Source of the DNA: Closterium sp. NIES-65
Taxonomy: Eukaryota; Streptophyta; Zygnematophyceae; Desmidiales; Closteriaceae
DNA length: 64,000 nucleotides
Assembly: GCA_948144175.1 (NCBI GenBank)
Contig: CANXME010002325.1
Span: 62,001-126,000, forward strand
Direction: 5' to 3'
Shown here in pieces: positions 22,201-33,356 of the stretch; the first letter of the stretch is position 1, and each line of letters opens with the position of its first letter. The position numbers and the translations under genes were made by a program. The notes under the pieces are model-generated. The model saw nothing but the letters and a program-made list of their open reading frames with translations. It was not told where the DNA came from and made no database searches.

Positions 22201-24785
22201 GAGGAGGAGGAGGAGGAGGAGGAGGAGGAGGATAAAGGTGACTGTGGGCTGCTTGAAGAGATATGCTTATAGCGAGTACAAGGTCAACACAAGGTTAATA
22301 CATGCTGGTTGCCTCTGCAAACTACTGCGTGGTAGTAACTGTGGGCTGCTCTGAAAGAAACATCTCCCACACCTATGCTGTTGCGACGGTGGTGGTGGCG
22401 GTGGTTACCAGGTATGATTATAGTGAGCATAAATTTAAAACAAGACGAGTGTGGGTTTACCTCTGCAAACTCCTGTGTGGTGACTGTGGGCTGCTCTGAA
22501 AGGAACATCTCCCACACCATCTCGAGGAGAGAGCCATCAGCCTGGTATTTTAGGGGACAAGCAGGGTTTAAGATCAGGGGTTTTGGGTTAAGGGTTATGA
22601 ATTGAAACTTGTCAGTGGGCAGCAAAGTGACACAGACAGCTACAAGGGAGAGCGAAAGAGAGACGGCAGAAACACAGAGTAAGACTGAAAACTGGAAAGA
22701 CTTTTGAGTCGACTCAAAAGAGAAAGAGAGACGGCAGAAACACGGAGTAAGACTGAAAACTGGAAACCGAAAAGCAACGCAAGAAGAGTTCCGAGACTTC
22801 TCTTAGCATTCTTGCTAAGATGGTGCAAAAAGGGAGTTTAGACATATAGAAACTTGGAAATTTTGCACAATAGCAGAATGTTGGGTCTCTGACCGTTAGT
22901 GAGTCAACAGATGAGAGGAAGGAGGAGAGATCGGCAGCGTTAAAGTCCTCCTCCCGTACTTCCACGAATGTCAGCTGCTGCGGCCTCACAGAGAAGGTGT
23001 TGCCGTTCTGTCATCGCTCAATGCAATGAAGTGGGGGGGGAGAATGGAAGGGGGGAGTGAGGGAGAGACGAGAGAATGAAATCCTCCTCCCCCACTTCCA
23101 CGAATGTCAGCTGCTGCGGCCTCACAGAGAAGGTGTTGCCGTTCTGTTGTGGCGCAATGTGGTGGAAAAAGGGAATGAAGTGGGGGCGGAAGTGAGGGAA
23201 AGAAGGGAGAAATTATCCTTCATCCACTTCCACAAATGTCAGTTGCTGCGGCTTCACAGAGAAAGTGCTGCAATTCTCCAGTTGAGCGGCAGAGAGGAAA
23301 GGAGGAGGAAGCAGGGGAGGAGAATGTTAAAATCTGAGACGCCTCCAAAAGTCTCTCAAGCATGGTGGAAAGGAAGGGTTGGGCGGGGGGCGGAGAAGGG
23401 GAGAAGACTGGAAGTGAAGGAAAGTGAGGAGAGGGGAAGAGAGGGGACGGAAGGCAATGCCCATTCCCATTTCTCATCTCATCAGTGTGACTCATCAGTG
23501 TGTCTCGTCAGTGTGACTATGTGACTTAGGAATTTCGGAGTTACGGATTTTGGGCTCGAGTTCTCTTAGGTAAACGACACAAGCATTCTAGTAAACCAAT
23601 CCGCATCAATTTTCTCAATTTTCGGTTCTTGATTGTCCTTTTTCGATGCATATAACGCGTACGTACCTGATCCATAACGATCCAGTTCTTCTTTCCTTCC
23701 GGTCGCATCACCACCCCCACCACGTGCCTCTGCTGCTCCTTCTCGAATTCCACCAGAGCGCCTTTCTTCACCCTCTCACCCAAAGAGCCTCCTCCGCTCT
23801 TGCCCGCTCCGCTTTTAGCCGCTGCGTTACCAGCTGCGGCCTGTACAAGCCTATTGATTTGTCTACCACCGTTACTGCTTGCTGTTCTGCTGCTACTCCC
23901 ACTGAAGGCACTGCTGCTGCCACAGCCACCACCAACACCACTACCACCACCGCCGCCGCCGCCGCCGCCGCTACCGCCGCCAGCACCTTTCCTGCAGGGA
24001 GGGCTGCTGCTCGTGAATCCAGCCGCAAAGCACCCGCTGCTGCTGTTGATGCGACCGCTGCTACTGCCGTTAAGCAACGTGGACGAATAAGTAGCACCCG
24101 GTGACGTGGCACCCGCTACAGGCGTAATCCTTCGACCTACATTTGGTTGAGCTGCAGCCGGGTGGGGAGCAGCTGAACGAGCTACAGCCGGCTGGGAAAC
24201 TAGGAATACCGTCGCGCTACAGCTCAGATCACGTTGCGCTACAGCCGGTCTGTTCCAGGCTATTCGACTAGCCTGGTCCGTGCCGGCTGTAGCCGTTCCA
24301 GCCGCTGTAGCTGTGTTAATGCCTGTAGCCGCTGTAGCGGCTGTAGCATTTCTAGTGGCTGTAGCAGCTGTAGCTGCTCTAGCATATGACGCTGCTCTCG
24401 CGGCTGAATCCGTACCAGCCGCTGTAGCTGCTCTAACGGCTGTCGCGGAATGTCTACGCGCTGAGGTTGCTGTAGCTGCCACTGCTGCGGCAGCGAGACG
24501 ATACATCGGCCCGCCGCAATCAGCGCCGGGAACCACGGCAGATCTGCCGGCTCGGACAGCCCTCGTGGGAGATCGGACGGCTCTGGCGTACGATCCGCTC
24601 CTCCTGCGGGGAGAAACGCCGCCTGCGGAGACGGAGGCGGAAGCCGCGCTGGCGCAGGGAGAGGCGGAAGCGGAAGCGGCAGAGGCGCAGGCGGAGGCGC
24701 AAGCGGAAGTGGTTGCGGAAGCGGCTGCGAGGTTGGTCCTGCTGCCGGCGAGTAGCGCTTGATGCGGCGCGACAACCGGCCTCAT
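15559..24785 (-). CDS. RNR1: Organellar RNase II/R-family 3'-5' exoribonuclease (RNR1-like), gene extent
   Basis: Plant RNR1 trims rRNA, mRNA and tRNA 3' ends in chloroplasts and mitochondria. Likely exons in gene order: 24785-23667 (Ala/Ser/Arg-rich acid-poor leader, a probable transit peptide, then GERVKKGALVEFEKEQQRHV..KKNWIVMDQ); about 23007-22897 (RPQQLTFVEVREEDFNAADL); 22541-22461 (ADGSLLEMVWEMFLSEQ); 22111-21980 (DPLVPHFAAHRMLTADRIFF); 21304-20966; 19794-19606; 18748-18345 (RNB start, TIDSYDTVEVDDGLSAE and KVWIHVADPSRW); 18142-17575 (ICPTYRLAYDQL through YVQFSSPIRRYSDLLAHYQ); 16802-16569; 15861-15559 (S1-like VGDSVDVIIAEADPARDKLR). The metal-binding acids are present, with Glu where E. 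coli RNase II has Asp207. SPIRRY, with the catalytic Arg region, is intact. Exon 2's donor is unclear. Low-complexity Ala runs interrupt the RNB domain. Confidence 0.88.
15862..16115 (-). repeat. Upstream copies of the RNR1 last-exon start
   Basis: Two partial copies (about 15915-15990 and 16035-16115) of acceptor plus METVMKMQRDVRVGDSVDVI precede, in transcription, the full exon ending at 15861. Confidence 0.85.
16250..16316 (+). repeat. (CACG)n microsatellite
   Basis: About sixteen cacg units with one tgcacg interruption, in an RNR1 intron. Confidence 0.95.
16325..16486 (-). repeat. Downstream copies of the RNR1 penultimate-exon end
   Basis: Two copies (about 16325-16365, 16444-16486) of the LALMLVEE|GT exon end and donor follow the full exon (16569-16802) in transcription order. 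Confidence 0.8.
16917..17195 (-). repeat. Upstream copies of the RNR1 exon VKALLRGEPPPLSVSDLDT
   Basis: Two copies precede the full exon: a long one (about 16917-17070, through EGAVERYWLQEFLRRL) and a short one (about 17115-17195). Both have the acceptor. Confidence 0.88.
17437..17512 (-). repeat. Downstream copy of the SPIRRYSDLLAHYQ exon end
   Basis: Repeats the last about 70 bp and donor of the exon at 17575-18142. Within the motif region it reads YVQVSSPIRRYSD. Confidence 0.88.
18810..19212 (-). repeat. Three upstream copies of the RNB-start exon
   Basis: Copies at about 18810-18902, 18974-19062 and 19124-19212 encode IRVDLTHLKVYTIDSYDTVE VDDG with acceptor. They run out just after the catalytic acids. 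The full exon is at 18345-18748. Confidence 0.9.
19457..19594 (+). repeat. 42-bp duplication with ACGT-centred palindromes between
   Basis: agggtagggagaagcagcaa blocks at 19457-19499 and 19553-19594 flank a half palindrome (19502-19512) and a decayed full one (19522-19539). Confidence 0.85.
19885..20470 (-). repeat. Four upstream copies of the RNR1 exon CVRTPEAACDLLVRAGALPL
   Basis: Copies with period about 170 bp precede, in transcription, the full exon 19606-19794. The two between 19990 and 20370 are almost identical, so some duplications are recent. Confidence 0.88.
20533..20833 (+). repeat. 54-bp minisatellite with one palindrome per unit
   Basis: The unit begins gcatggccatgggcgtggga. 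Palindromes TTTTGAGACGTCTCAAA lie at 20588, 20642, 20696, 20750 and 20804. The array opens with a TCGA-centred one at 20533-20550. Lies in an RNR1 intron. Confidence 0.95.
21398..21817 (-). repeat. Three upstream copies of the RNR1 exon VEQLRKQAAAEAAVRAEQEE
   Basis: Copies at about 21398-21487, 21575-21657 and 21765-21817 each keep the acceptor and exon start, then diverge or reach a stop. The full exon is 20966-21304. Confidence 0.88.
22142..22232 (+). repeat. (GAG/AGG)n microsatellite
   Basis: About 30 uninterrupted trinucleotides in an RNR1 intron. Confidence 0.97.
22230..22375 (-). repeat. Downstream copies of the RNR1 exon WEMFLSEQPTVTTQEFAE
   Basis: A near-complete diverged copy (about 22310-22375) and a remnant (about 22230-22260) follow the full exon 22461-22541. 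Confidence 0.75.
22650..22768 (+). repeat. 50-bp duplication with TCGA-centred palindrome
   Basis: gagagacggcagaaacacag-type blocks at 22650-22699 and about 22719-22768 flank TTTTGAGTCGACTCAAAA at 22702-22719. Right and left copies differ at a few bases only. Confidence 0.93.
23075..23285 (-). repeat. Two upstream copies of RNR1 exon 2 start
   Basis: Copies of FSVRPQQLTFVEV at about 23075-23145 and 23214-23285. The full exon ends near 23007. Confidence 0.85.
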
Positions 24786-26080
24786 ATCGCCGTCACTCCT
24801 GGAGTAAATTCAGAAGTTGGATCGCGCCTTCTGGCCTAAATCAATTCTGTTTTGAGCACAACAATGGCAATTCCTACGCGATGAATGTTTGAGTCAAACG
24901 CCGACTGAACTGCGTAAGGGATATTAGTCAACTAAGCAGCTAGGCCCTCAGACTCGTTAAGGCGTAGGTAATAAGGTCCTTAAACTCTTACGCATGGCCG
25001 CACGTTCAAAAAGAAGAGATAGCGAGAAAACGAAGAGCAGCTCATATTCCTGAAAACACGAGTGTGATACCACAAACGCATTCCTGAGAAAATAGAGTGA
25101 GCAAGCTAATAAACAGCAAACGAGACTAGTCCTGAACTTGTACGTTTCGTTACGGTTGATAACACAAGCTGAGATTGAATATGGTGGAATAAATTCCCAC
25201 TTTCCAAAGGGGAGCCCACTAGCCCATCGTAATTCGGGGCTTGGGATTAGCCAGGCGTTGGGATTGCTTTGCTCCACGCGGCGCTCTCTGAACAGTCGGT
25301 TCGCCGCTGATGTGGAAGGCGCTGGTTTGCTTCAGCTCGTGCCATTCAGCGACGACATCAAGGGCGTGTAGGCAGCTGATAGTAGAATATCGGTCTACCT
25401 ACACCGAGTGCGAAATTGCTGCGTGTAGCTGTAACACCACAAATTTTAAGCATTCCCATTGCGAGTTCGCGAATAGTCCAGAACCAATCCCAGCTCGTGT
25501 AACGAGTGCGTGTCAGGGTTTTCAGAAACCCAGATTCCTCCACCAAATTCTGCTCGTCCGCGCAACCTCGAGGTTTCCACCCCGCGCCTGCTTCGTGCAC
25601 ACGCAACACCTACACCGCACAACCACCCGAAACCCCACCCCACCATCCTGGCACGCGCGGTTCTTCCTTTCCCCTGGTTGAGTGCGTGCCACCGCAACGA
25701 GTTCGCGTGGTGCTTCTTGTTTCCTCTCGGTTCTACTCGGCTCTACTCGGGTCTGCTCTTCTGTCAATGATGACTAACATACCTCACCAGCACGATTCAC
25801 GGCAAGGATTCAAATCATACATCCCTGTTTTGAGGACGGCTTTGCGTAGTTCTGAAGTGAGTAGCAGCTTTGCCTGAAGGTCATTGTAGGTAGTAGGTAG
25901 TCTTGAGCAGGTATCGTCTGGTTCTTGCGACAAAAGCAGACAGCAAGAAAGATATTCAGTACCCCCGCATTCTATTCAGGCTCTCGCCATACCTTCGTTT
26001 TCGTTTTCTTTATTTTTTTTCGAGCTCACGCGCCAACGAATCTTCAGAGGCCGCTCGTCGATCGTCTTCCCGACGTAAGC
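24786..26080. promoter_or_regulatory. Shared upstream region of RNR1 and NFXL1
   Basis: 1.3 kb between two divergent start codons, with no other gene seen. It must hold both 5' UTRs and promoters. I identify no specific element. Confidence 0.5.
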
Positions 26081-29000
26081 ATGTCGGATAATAACGCCCA
26101 GGCAGATTCTCCCAGTAACCGCAACTCTCAGCCTCCAGAATCTTTGTCCGCAAGTACTGATCGGCAAAGCGGAAGAGGCGGCCGCCGCAGGGGCGGAGGC
26201 AGAGGGCGGGATCGATATTTTCAAGACCGAAATTTCCAAGACAGTATTTCACAAGCTAATGGCCGGTTTCCGGAGGATATTAACGGCCGCGGAGGCTATG
26301 GTGGCCGGGGCAGAGGGAGAGGTCGCGGCCGAGGCTCAGACGATAATTTTGCTCGTGGCGGATATGACGGAAATCGCGGCGGCGGACGCGGCGATGGCCG
26401 CGGCGGTGGTCGCGGCGGAGGTGGAGGCGGTGTCGACGGATCTGCCAACACACTTCTAGAGTTGTACGGCGTGTCTGCAGATCGTCAGACGCAGGACTTC
26501 GCTCAGCCTCGCCGCGGTTATTCCCAACCTTACCGGCCGTTTCTGGTGCCTGCCGGGCAGTCTAATCAGCCGGCAGATCTGACCGGCCAGTCTCCTCAGC
26601 CGGCAAGTCAGCCGGTGTTAGTTAATGCTGACGGAAGCATGCGTGGGAGCGGGATTAGCGCGGGGAATATGCCGTTGGAGAATCAGTCCAGGGGGACAGC
26701 TGCGCATCCTATTAACATTAATGATTTTCTGCAGCCAGTTCAACCGCGGGCAGGTCCTGGAATATTGGACCTGCCCGCGCTTCTTGCCCCGCCAGATGCT
26801 CGAGCACAGCAGGGAGGCGCGCGGGGAAGGGGAAGGGGGGGAGGGGGCGGCAGGAGAGGAGGCAGGGAAGGGGGAAGGGGGGGAGGAGGGCGTGGAGACA
26901 GAGGGGAGGTAGAGCTGCCCTTGCAGTCACAGCAGCAGGTAACAGGGTTACCAGCATCAGCCCCAGTTTCGGGTTCACACCAGCCGTTTCGCCATCAGCA
27001 GCAGCAGCAGCAGCAGCATTTCAACCAACCGCCACAGTGGACACAGCAGCAGCCTTACCAACACCAGCCACGTCAGCAGCAGCGAAGACCAATTCCAGGT
27101 TCTAGCGGCTCCAATTCCGACCAACGAGGTGCGAGAGGCACCAAGACGGACGCCGTGATAGGCGCCGCGAGTGGCGCCAGAAGAGACGGAGTGGAAGTTC
27201 CGCACCTGCTACAGGAGATAGAGAACCGGCTGCGGAGCGGGCAGGTGGAGTGCATGATCTGCTACGACCCCGTGGGGCGATCCGCTGCCGTCTGGACGTG
27301 CCACAGCTGCTACAGCCTGTTCCACCTCCACTGCACGCGCAAGTGGGCCAAGGCGCCGTCCTCCGGCGCCGCGCCGGACCTCGCCGCGGCGAATGCGACC
27401 GGAAGCGCGGGCGGGAACGCGAGCGCGAGTCAAAACACAGCAGGAGCAGCAGGAGGAGCGGGAGGAGCGGCAGGAGGAGCAGCAGGATCAGGGGGGGCAG
27501 GAGGGGCTGGGGGCGAAGGCTGGAGGTGTCCGGGTTGCCAGGCTGTTCAGCTAACCCCTCCCTCTCAACTCCGCTACTTCTGCTTCTGTGGGCAGCGGGA
27601 AGATCCCCAGTTCGATCCCTACCTGGTCCCCCATTCCTGTGGCGAAACCTGCCATAAGCCTCTAGGGTTACCCGGTTCGTCCTGCCCCCATTCGTGCACG
27701 CTGATTTGTCACCCGGGGCCCTGTCCGCCTTGCAGCGCTATGGCTAATACTGAGTCGTGCTTTTGTGGGGGACGGCGGTTCCAGAGGCGGTGCAGCGAGG
27801 CTGCTGCGAAGCCCGGGGGCGTGTCGTGTGGAGAGCGGTGTAATGCGGTGCTGAGGTGTGGTAGGCATGTGTGTGGGAGGGTGTGTCATGAGGGGGAGTG
27901 TGGGGAGTGTGAGGAGGTGGTGGTGGCACAGTGTGTGTGTGGGAAGGAGGAGCAGCAGAGGCGGTGTTCTAGTCTGTTACCAAGTAACCCTCCTCTTGTC
28001 TCCGCTCCTACTCCTGCTGACACTCCTCCCCTTTCCACTCCTCTTGTTTCCTCCTCTGAAGAGAGCAACACCACAACCAGCAGCGGCAGCACAATCACCA
28101 GCAACACCACAACCAGCAGCGACAGCACAACAGGCAGCAGCAGCGGCAGCAGCGGGGTTTACCTCGTCAAAGATGCATTCTCCTGCGAATCTGTGTGTAA
28201 CAAGCTGCTTCCGTGTGGTAACCACCGCTGCCAAAAACGCTGCCACAGCAGCAGCAGCAACGCCAGCAGCACCAATGCCGATTCCTCATGTGGTGACTGT
28301 CAATTTTCGCCCTCCGCCGTGCACACCTGCCCGTGCGGCAAGCAGCCAATCACCGCCCTTCTCCAGAAACCCGGGCAGGCGAAAAAACAGCGCACCTCGT
28401 GTCTAGACCCCATACCCACGTGTGGTGGCGGGTGTGGCAAGCTACTGGCGTGTGGCCAGCACATGTGTGGCAGTCTGTGCCACGTGGGCGAGTGCCCCCC
28501 CTGTGAGAAGCCAGTGGAGCAGCGGTGTGCGTGTGGGGAGTCTGTCAGAACGGTGCCGTGCTATAAAACGTTGATTACTCATGCCAGCAGCAACGCTGCT
28601 GGTAGTGCTGGTGGTGGCGTTAATGAGGGTGTTACAGGAGCGGAATTTGCTGCAGCTGTGACAGGAGGAGCAGCCGAAGGAGCAGCAGTTGTAGGAGGAG
28701 CAGGAGGAGGAGCAGGAGGAGGAGCAGCAGGAGGTGTTGACTCGGAGCCCTTCCGTTGTAACCGCAAGTGTAACGCCAAGAAGAACTGCGGGCGGCACCG
28801 CTGCAACACCAGCTGCTGCCCGAAAAACCCTAAAAACAAAGCACCACCCGCCGCATCCGACACAGACCCCCATCTCTGCATGCTCGTCTGTTGGAAGAAG
28901 CTTCGATGCGGGAAGCACTCCTGCATGGAGCTTTGTCATTCCGGCCACTGTCCGCCTTGTCTAGAAGCTTCTTTTACAGAAGTTTCCTGCTCCTGCGGCT

Positions 29001-29397
29001 CTTCCTTTATTCCTCCGCCAGTCCCCTGCGGCACCTCCCCTCCCTCCTGCTCTCAGCCCTGCTCTAAAGCGAGAGATTGCGGGCACGATCCGGATCACCC
29101 CTGCCATTTCGGGGATTGTCCGCCGTGTTCCTCTGCAGTGGCCAAGGAGTGTGTGGGCGGTCATGTGGTGTTGAGAGGGGTGCCGTGCGGTAGTAAGGAT
29201 ATCCGGTGCAGTAATGTGTGTGGGAAGAGGCGGCAGTGTGGGGTGCATGCTTGCTTGAAGCTGTGTCATGTGGGGCCTTGTGATGAGCCGGGACCCACTC
29301 TTCCTGCTGCGGCTGAAACTGCTGCTGCTGGTGCTGCCTCTGTAACTGCTGGTGAGGATTCTTCAGAAGGTTCTGCGAGCAAAGTGGAGCAGGAACA

Positions 29398-29433
<36 letters not shown>

Positions 29434-31294
29434 GAAGCAGCGATTCACCGGCCCTCTCTCCTGTGGTCAGCCCTGCGGTGCTCCTAGAAGGGAGTGCCAG
29501 CACACCTGCACATCCACCTGTCACATAGGCTCCCCCTGTCCCGAAACCCGCTGCACCACCCCTGCCACCATCACTTGCGCCTGCGGCCGGCTCTCCGCCC
29601 GAGTCCCGTGCGGGGCAGGCGGGAAAGATTCTGATTGGCTGACTGGGAATCTTATTCTGCCCGGGCTGCCGACTGCGCTGGTGCAGCCTGTGGAGGCGGC
29701 GGGGGGTGGCGGCCGGTCAGCGAGAAAGTTTCCGCCCGGGCAGTGCAAGCTGGCGTGCAATGAAGAGTGTGAGAAGATTCAGAGGAGGAAAGTTTTGGCA
29801 GAGGCATTCCATCCCTTGGCTGGAGCAGCAGAGGGCGGTATTACCAGCAGCACTGGCACCAGTAGCAGTATTTGGGACAGCCGTGACAGTACCAGCAGCA
29901 GCAGCACCAGGAGCGGTATCAGCAGCAGCAGCGGCACCAGCAGCAATACCGGTGGTAGTGGTGTTGGGACCACTGGGGAGCTGTCTCTATCGGTAATGGA
30001 GATTATTCGAGCCGACCCCCGTTGGGCTGCAGACATTGAATCCCGCTTACAGTATCTAGTTCTTGGTCCTACCTCCAAAACCTCACCAGGAGCAGCAGCA
30101 GTCGCAGGAGGAGGAGGAGGAGGAGGAGGAGGAGGAGCAGCAGCAGCCGCGGCTACTGGGTGGCCGAGGGACAGTGTTCGTCTGCATATCTTCAGGCCGA
30201 TGGGGAGGGAGAGGCGGGAGGCGGTGCATCAGATGGCGGGTCGGTGGCGGTTAGAAACCGTTTCCAAGGGAGCCGAACCGCACCGGTTCACGCTCGTGTA
30301 TACCACGTCCAAGTCCCGCGCTCCCACCAGGAAGCTTCCTCTCACCAGCATCGGCACCAGCAGCACCAGCAGCAGCGGCAGCAGCGGCAGCAGCGGCGGC
30401 GGCAGCGGCGGCGGCATCGGGAGCAACCTAGTGCCGTTAGGCCCAGGGTATTCCCCTTCTCTCACTGCTCCTGCCCCACCGTTCGACCCGGAAATCGACC
30501 TCAACCCGGCTCGTGTGGTGGCGCTGCTATCCCTTCCCAGAGACTCCAACGTGGCAACCCAACTCGTGAGGTTCGGAGGAGAGTGTGAGCTCGTGTGGAT
30601 TGACGATCGGAATGCCGTGGCCGTGTTTGAGGACCCGGGGCGAGCAGCCACGGCCATGCGTTTTCTGGATCATGCGAGACCGTTCTGGGGTGCTGTTGCT
30701 CGCGGGAGTGTGTACCAGTTGCAGCAGCCGCAGGGGCAGCAGCTGCAGCAGGGGCTTGGGCACGGGCAGCAGCAGCAGCAGCAGCAGCAGCAGTATGGGA
30801 GTGGGACAGGTTCGTGGGGTCTACCTGGGGCAGGTGGGTCTGCAGTAACAGGTACAGGTGGTTGGGGTGGGAGAGGTTCGGCCGGGCCTGCCGGTGCAGG
30901 TTCGGGTAGAGGCTGGGGAGCAGGAGGGGTGGGAGTTGGGGGAAGTGGGTCTGGGGCGGGTGGGACTGCAGGAGGGGCTTGGGGGAGAGGAGGGGGCGGC
31001 GCAGCCGTGATTAAAACGGGGGTTGGGCATGCATTGTTGGATGAGGCATGGGGGGGTGATGATGGCGCTGCTGGTGTGGCTGGTGCAGCTGATCCTGCGC
31101 CTGCCATGGCTGCTACCATTGTTACAGCAGTGTCAGCTGCTGCAGCATCACCCACCCTTGCAGCTGCTCCTGCTCATGCTCTTGCTCCTGCTGCGTCTGC
31201 TGCTGCTGCACCTGCTGCACTTGCTGCTGCGGTTGGTGGAGTGGCAGAGGATGGGGCTGATGGTGAAGATGATTGGGAGAGGATGGCCGATTAG
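26081..31294 (+). CDS. NFXL1: NF-X1-type zinc finger protein, NFXL1-like, intronless
   Basis: Plant NFXL1 proteins are nuclear regulators of stress responses with a RING-type domain linked to ubiquitin transfer. 1737 codons in one uninterrupted frame, starting at ATG 26081 (MSDNNAQADS); upstream codons in frame lack an ATG. Domains: Arg/Gly-rich RGG-like N-terminus (about residues 25-130), Gln/Gly tracts, RING-CH finger CMICYDP..CHSCYSLFHLHC..WRCPGC (about 390-485), at least eight NF-X1 fingers such as CGNHRCQKRCH, CGQHMCGSLCHVGECPPC and CGKHSCMELCHSGHCPPC (about 515-1160), an R3H-like region (about 1305-1415) and the plant-specific DLNPARVVALLSLPRDSN..ECELVWIDDRNAVAVFEDPGRA block (about 1470-1530). 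A Gly/Ala-rich tail ends DDWERMAD. It is longer than the roughly 1200-residue land plant protein because of Ala, Gly, Ser and Gln inserts. Confidence 0.92.
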
Positions 31295-31403
31295 CAGTCG
31301 GTCGGTTGGTTGTGTTAGGCATGGTACTGCTGCCAGTAATACGGTAGTTATATACAGTATGCTACACTTGTTGCGGCTGGCTTGAGTTAAAGCAGTTTCC
31401 CGT

Positions 31404-31832
31404 TGTTGGGAACAATTAGTCTTAAGCGCCTCTGTCGTGTCGAAACTCAAGACACAAGCGAAGCAACTCAAATCGAAGCACCGCGAGTCAACCCTCGGAG
31501 GTTAACGTAACCACTGGAGGTTACGAGAAAGTCAAAGGTCAGCGACCTTTGACCTGACGCAGCGCGACAGCAAGGACACACAACTGACTCGACATTGAGC
31601 AGTTGCCCGAGTCGCACTGTATCGAACCGCAACAGTAAAACAGTTACAATTATGTCTCTTCATATTCTCTGTACTCATATATATATTCCTGTATCTCTTT
31701 GCTTTAATTAACTTACTTTGCCCTCACATACTAGCGCAAGGTGGTTCAAGGACTTTATTCAAACGCTTCCGCTACTACATCATTTACTCAGACTTTAACT
31801 CTACTAAAGATCCTAGGGCGTTCAGCCCAACA
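31404..31832. mobile_element. Solo LTR, Ty1/Copia type, 429 bp
   Basis: Starts TGTTGGG and ends CCCAACA. A perfect 5-bp target duplication CCCGT flanks it (31399-31403, 31833-31837). No internal region remains. It lies 109 bp past the NFXL1 stop, so it may overlap that gene's 3' UTR. Confidence 0.9.
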
Positions 31833-31837
31833 CCCGT

Positions 31838-32199
31838 ATCAGTAATTTGCAGAAAATGTGTAGGCAGTGACTTGTGGGGAGCTGAGGATTCTAATATTGC
31901 CCTTCTGTATTGCATGACTGGAGGCCTCCTGAAGACACTTGTGTTTATACTTGGCTGTGAGCTTTGTGGAGTTGTATTTGAGGCAATGATCTAAGGTTCC
32001 TGATTTTTTGGAGACAATTATTGAATATCCTAAAACACAAGCTTTGAATCTCCTGAAGACAGGGCAATGATCCAAGGTTCTTGATGCTGCTGCTCCTAAC
32101 GATGCTGCTGCTCCTGACGATGCTGCTGCTCCTGACGATGCTGCTGCCCAAGGGAAGAAGCTCCCTGGCTGTGGTATACACGAGCGGAAAATTAAGAGA
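31838..32199. other. Intergenic with an 85-bp tandem repeat and a 14-18 bp GCTGCTCCT array
   Basis: gcaatgatctaaggttcctg recurs at about 31982 and 32067. Short units of gatgctgctgctcctgac follow at about 32085-32150. No gene seen. Confidence 0.6.
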
Positions 32200-32715
32200 A
32201 ATGAGTAGAGAGGGCCTGAGGGTGAGTGGCAAGGATATGAGATGAAAGCAGGGAGAGAGGAGGGGGGAAGGGGGGAGAGCGGGGAGAATGGAGCGAAATG
32301 CAGAGGGGATCTGAGGGTTGAGCAGTAAGGAGATGAGGAAGGAGCAGAGAGAGATGGGGAGGAGGGAGGAACGGGGGGAATGGAAGTGCGGAGGGAACGA
32401 GGAGAGAGCGGGAGAAGATGAGGGATGCCCTCCCCACCCAACCATACCCAACCACACCCCACCACACCCAACCACACCCAACCACACATCGCCACACCCC
32501 CTCTCCTCCCTCTCTCCTCACCCCGCGCACTGCCTTACTGCTCACCTTTCTCTCATTTTACCATCTTGCGCGGTAACGTCCGCTTCAATGTGCCTTCTCG
32601 TCATCTCCTTGTTTCCCTTCTCTTGATCACCCAACGACCTCGAGTAGGCGCACTACCGGCGGTTATCTGATGCACCCTCCCCCCATCTGCTGCACCCTCC
32701 CGCCATCTGATGCCC

Positions 32716-33010
32716 CATTGGAGTCTCTGGCAGCGGCAACAGCAGCACCACACGCGCCTGATTTAGGTTAAGATTCGTGCCAGTTGAAGGTTGGATCGAA
32801 CAAACGAGGGGGGGGGGGGGATAAAGGGGTGAACGGGAGGGGGAAATGCGGGTGACTTTTGAGTCGACTCAAAAGTCTCTGGCAACGGCAACACCAGCAC
32901 CACACGCGCCTGATTTAGGTTAAGATTCGTGCCAGTTGAAGGCTGGATCGAACAAACGAGGAGGGGGGGGTGGGGGGGATAAGGGGTGAAAGGAGGGGGA
33001 AATGCGGGGA
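32716..33010. repeat. About 135-bp duplication with TCGA-centred palindrome
   Basis: Copies 32716-32852 and 32875-33010 flank TTTTGAGTCGACTCAAAA at 32857-32874. The palindrome extends to 24 bp (32854-32877). On the minus strand each copy can read LNLNQARVV.LPLPE, faintly like the NFXL1 C-terminal block. Confidence 0.88.
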
Positions 33011-33185
33011 GAGCGGAGGGCGTAGAGGGCAGAGCGGGGAAAGAAGTTAATATAATCGGTGAGGCGGAGCGTTGGGGGGAAGAGGAGGTGATGGTTGGAA
33101 GGAAAAAAGGGGTGAAGAGGGGAGAGAGCAGGGAAACGTGGGGGAGATGGAGGGAGAGACCATGGTTGAATGGTTGGACGGGTGG

Positions 33186-33356
33186 GGGGGGGGGGGGGGG
33201 GGGGAGGTGGGGGGAGGGGGGGGGGGGGGGGAGGTGGGGGGAGGGGGGGATGCGGAAAGAACGGGGGAGATGCGGAAAGAGCGGGGAGAGATGCGGAAAG
33301 AGCGGGGGAGATGCGGAAAGAGCGGGGGAAGATGCGGAAAGAGCGGGGGAAGAGTG
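33186..33356 (+). repeat. Poly-G tract followed by a 17-bp minisatellite
   Basis: G runs of up to about 20 at 33186-33250. These are followed by about seven units of gatgcggaaagagcggg. The G runs could form quadruplexes. Confidence 0.85.

Noticed and set aside
22139-22354. Poly-Arg open frame
   Set aside because: Translation of an intronic (AGG)n tract.
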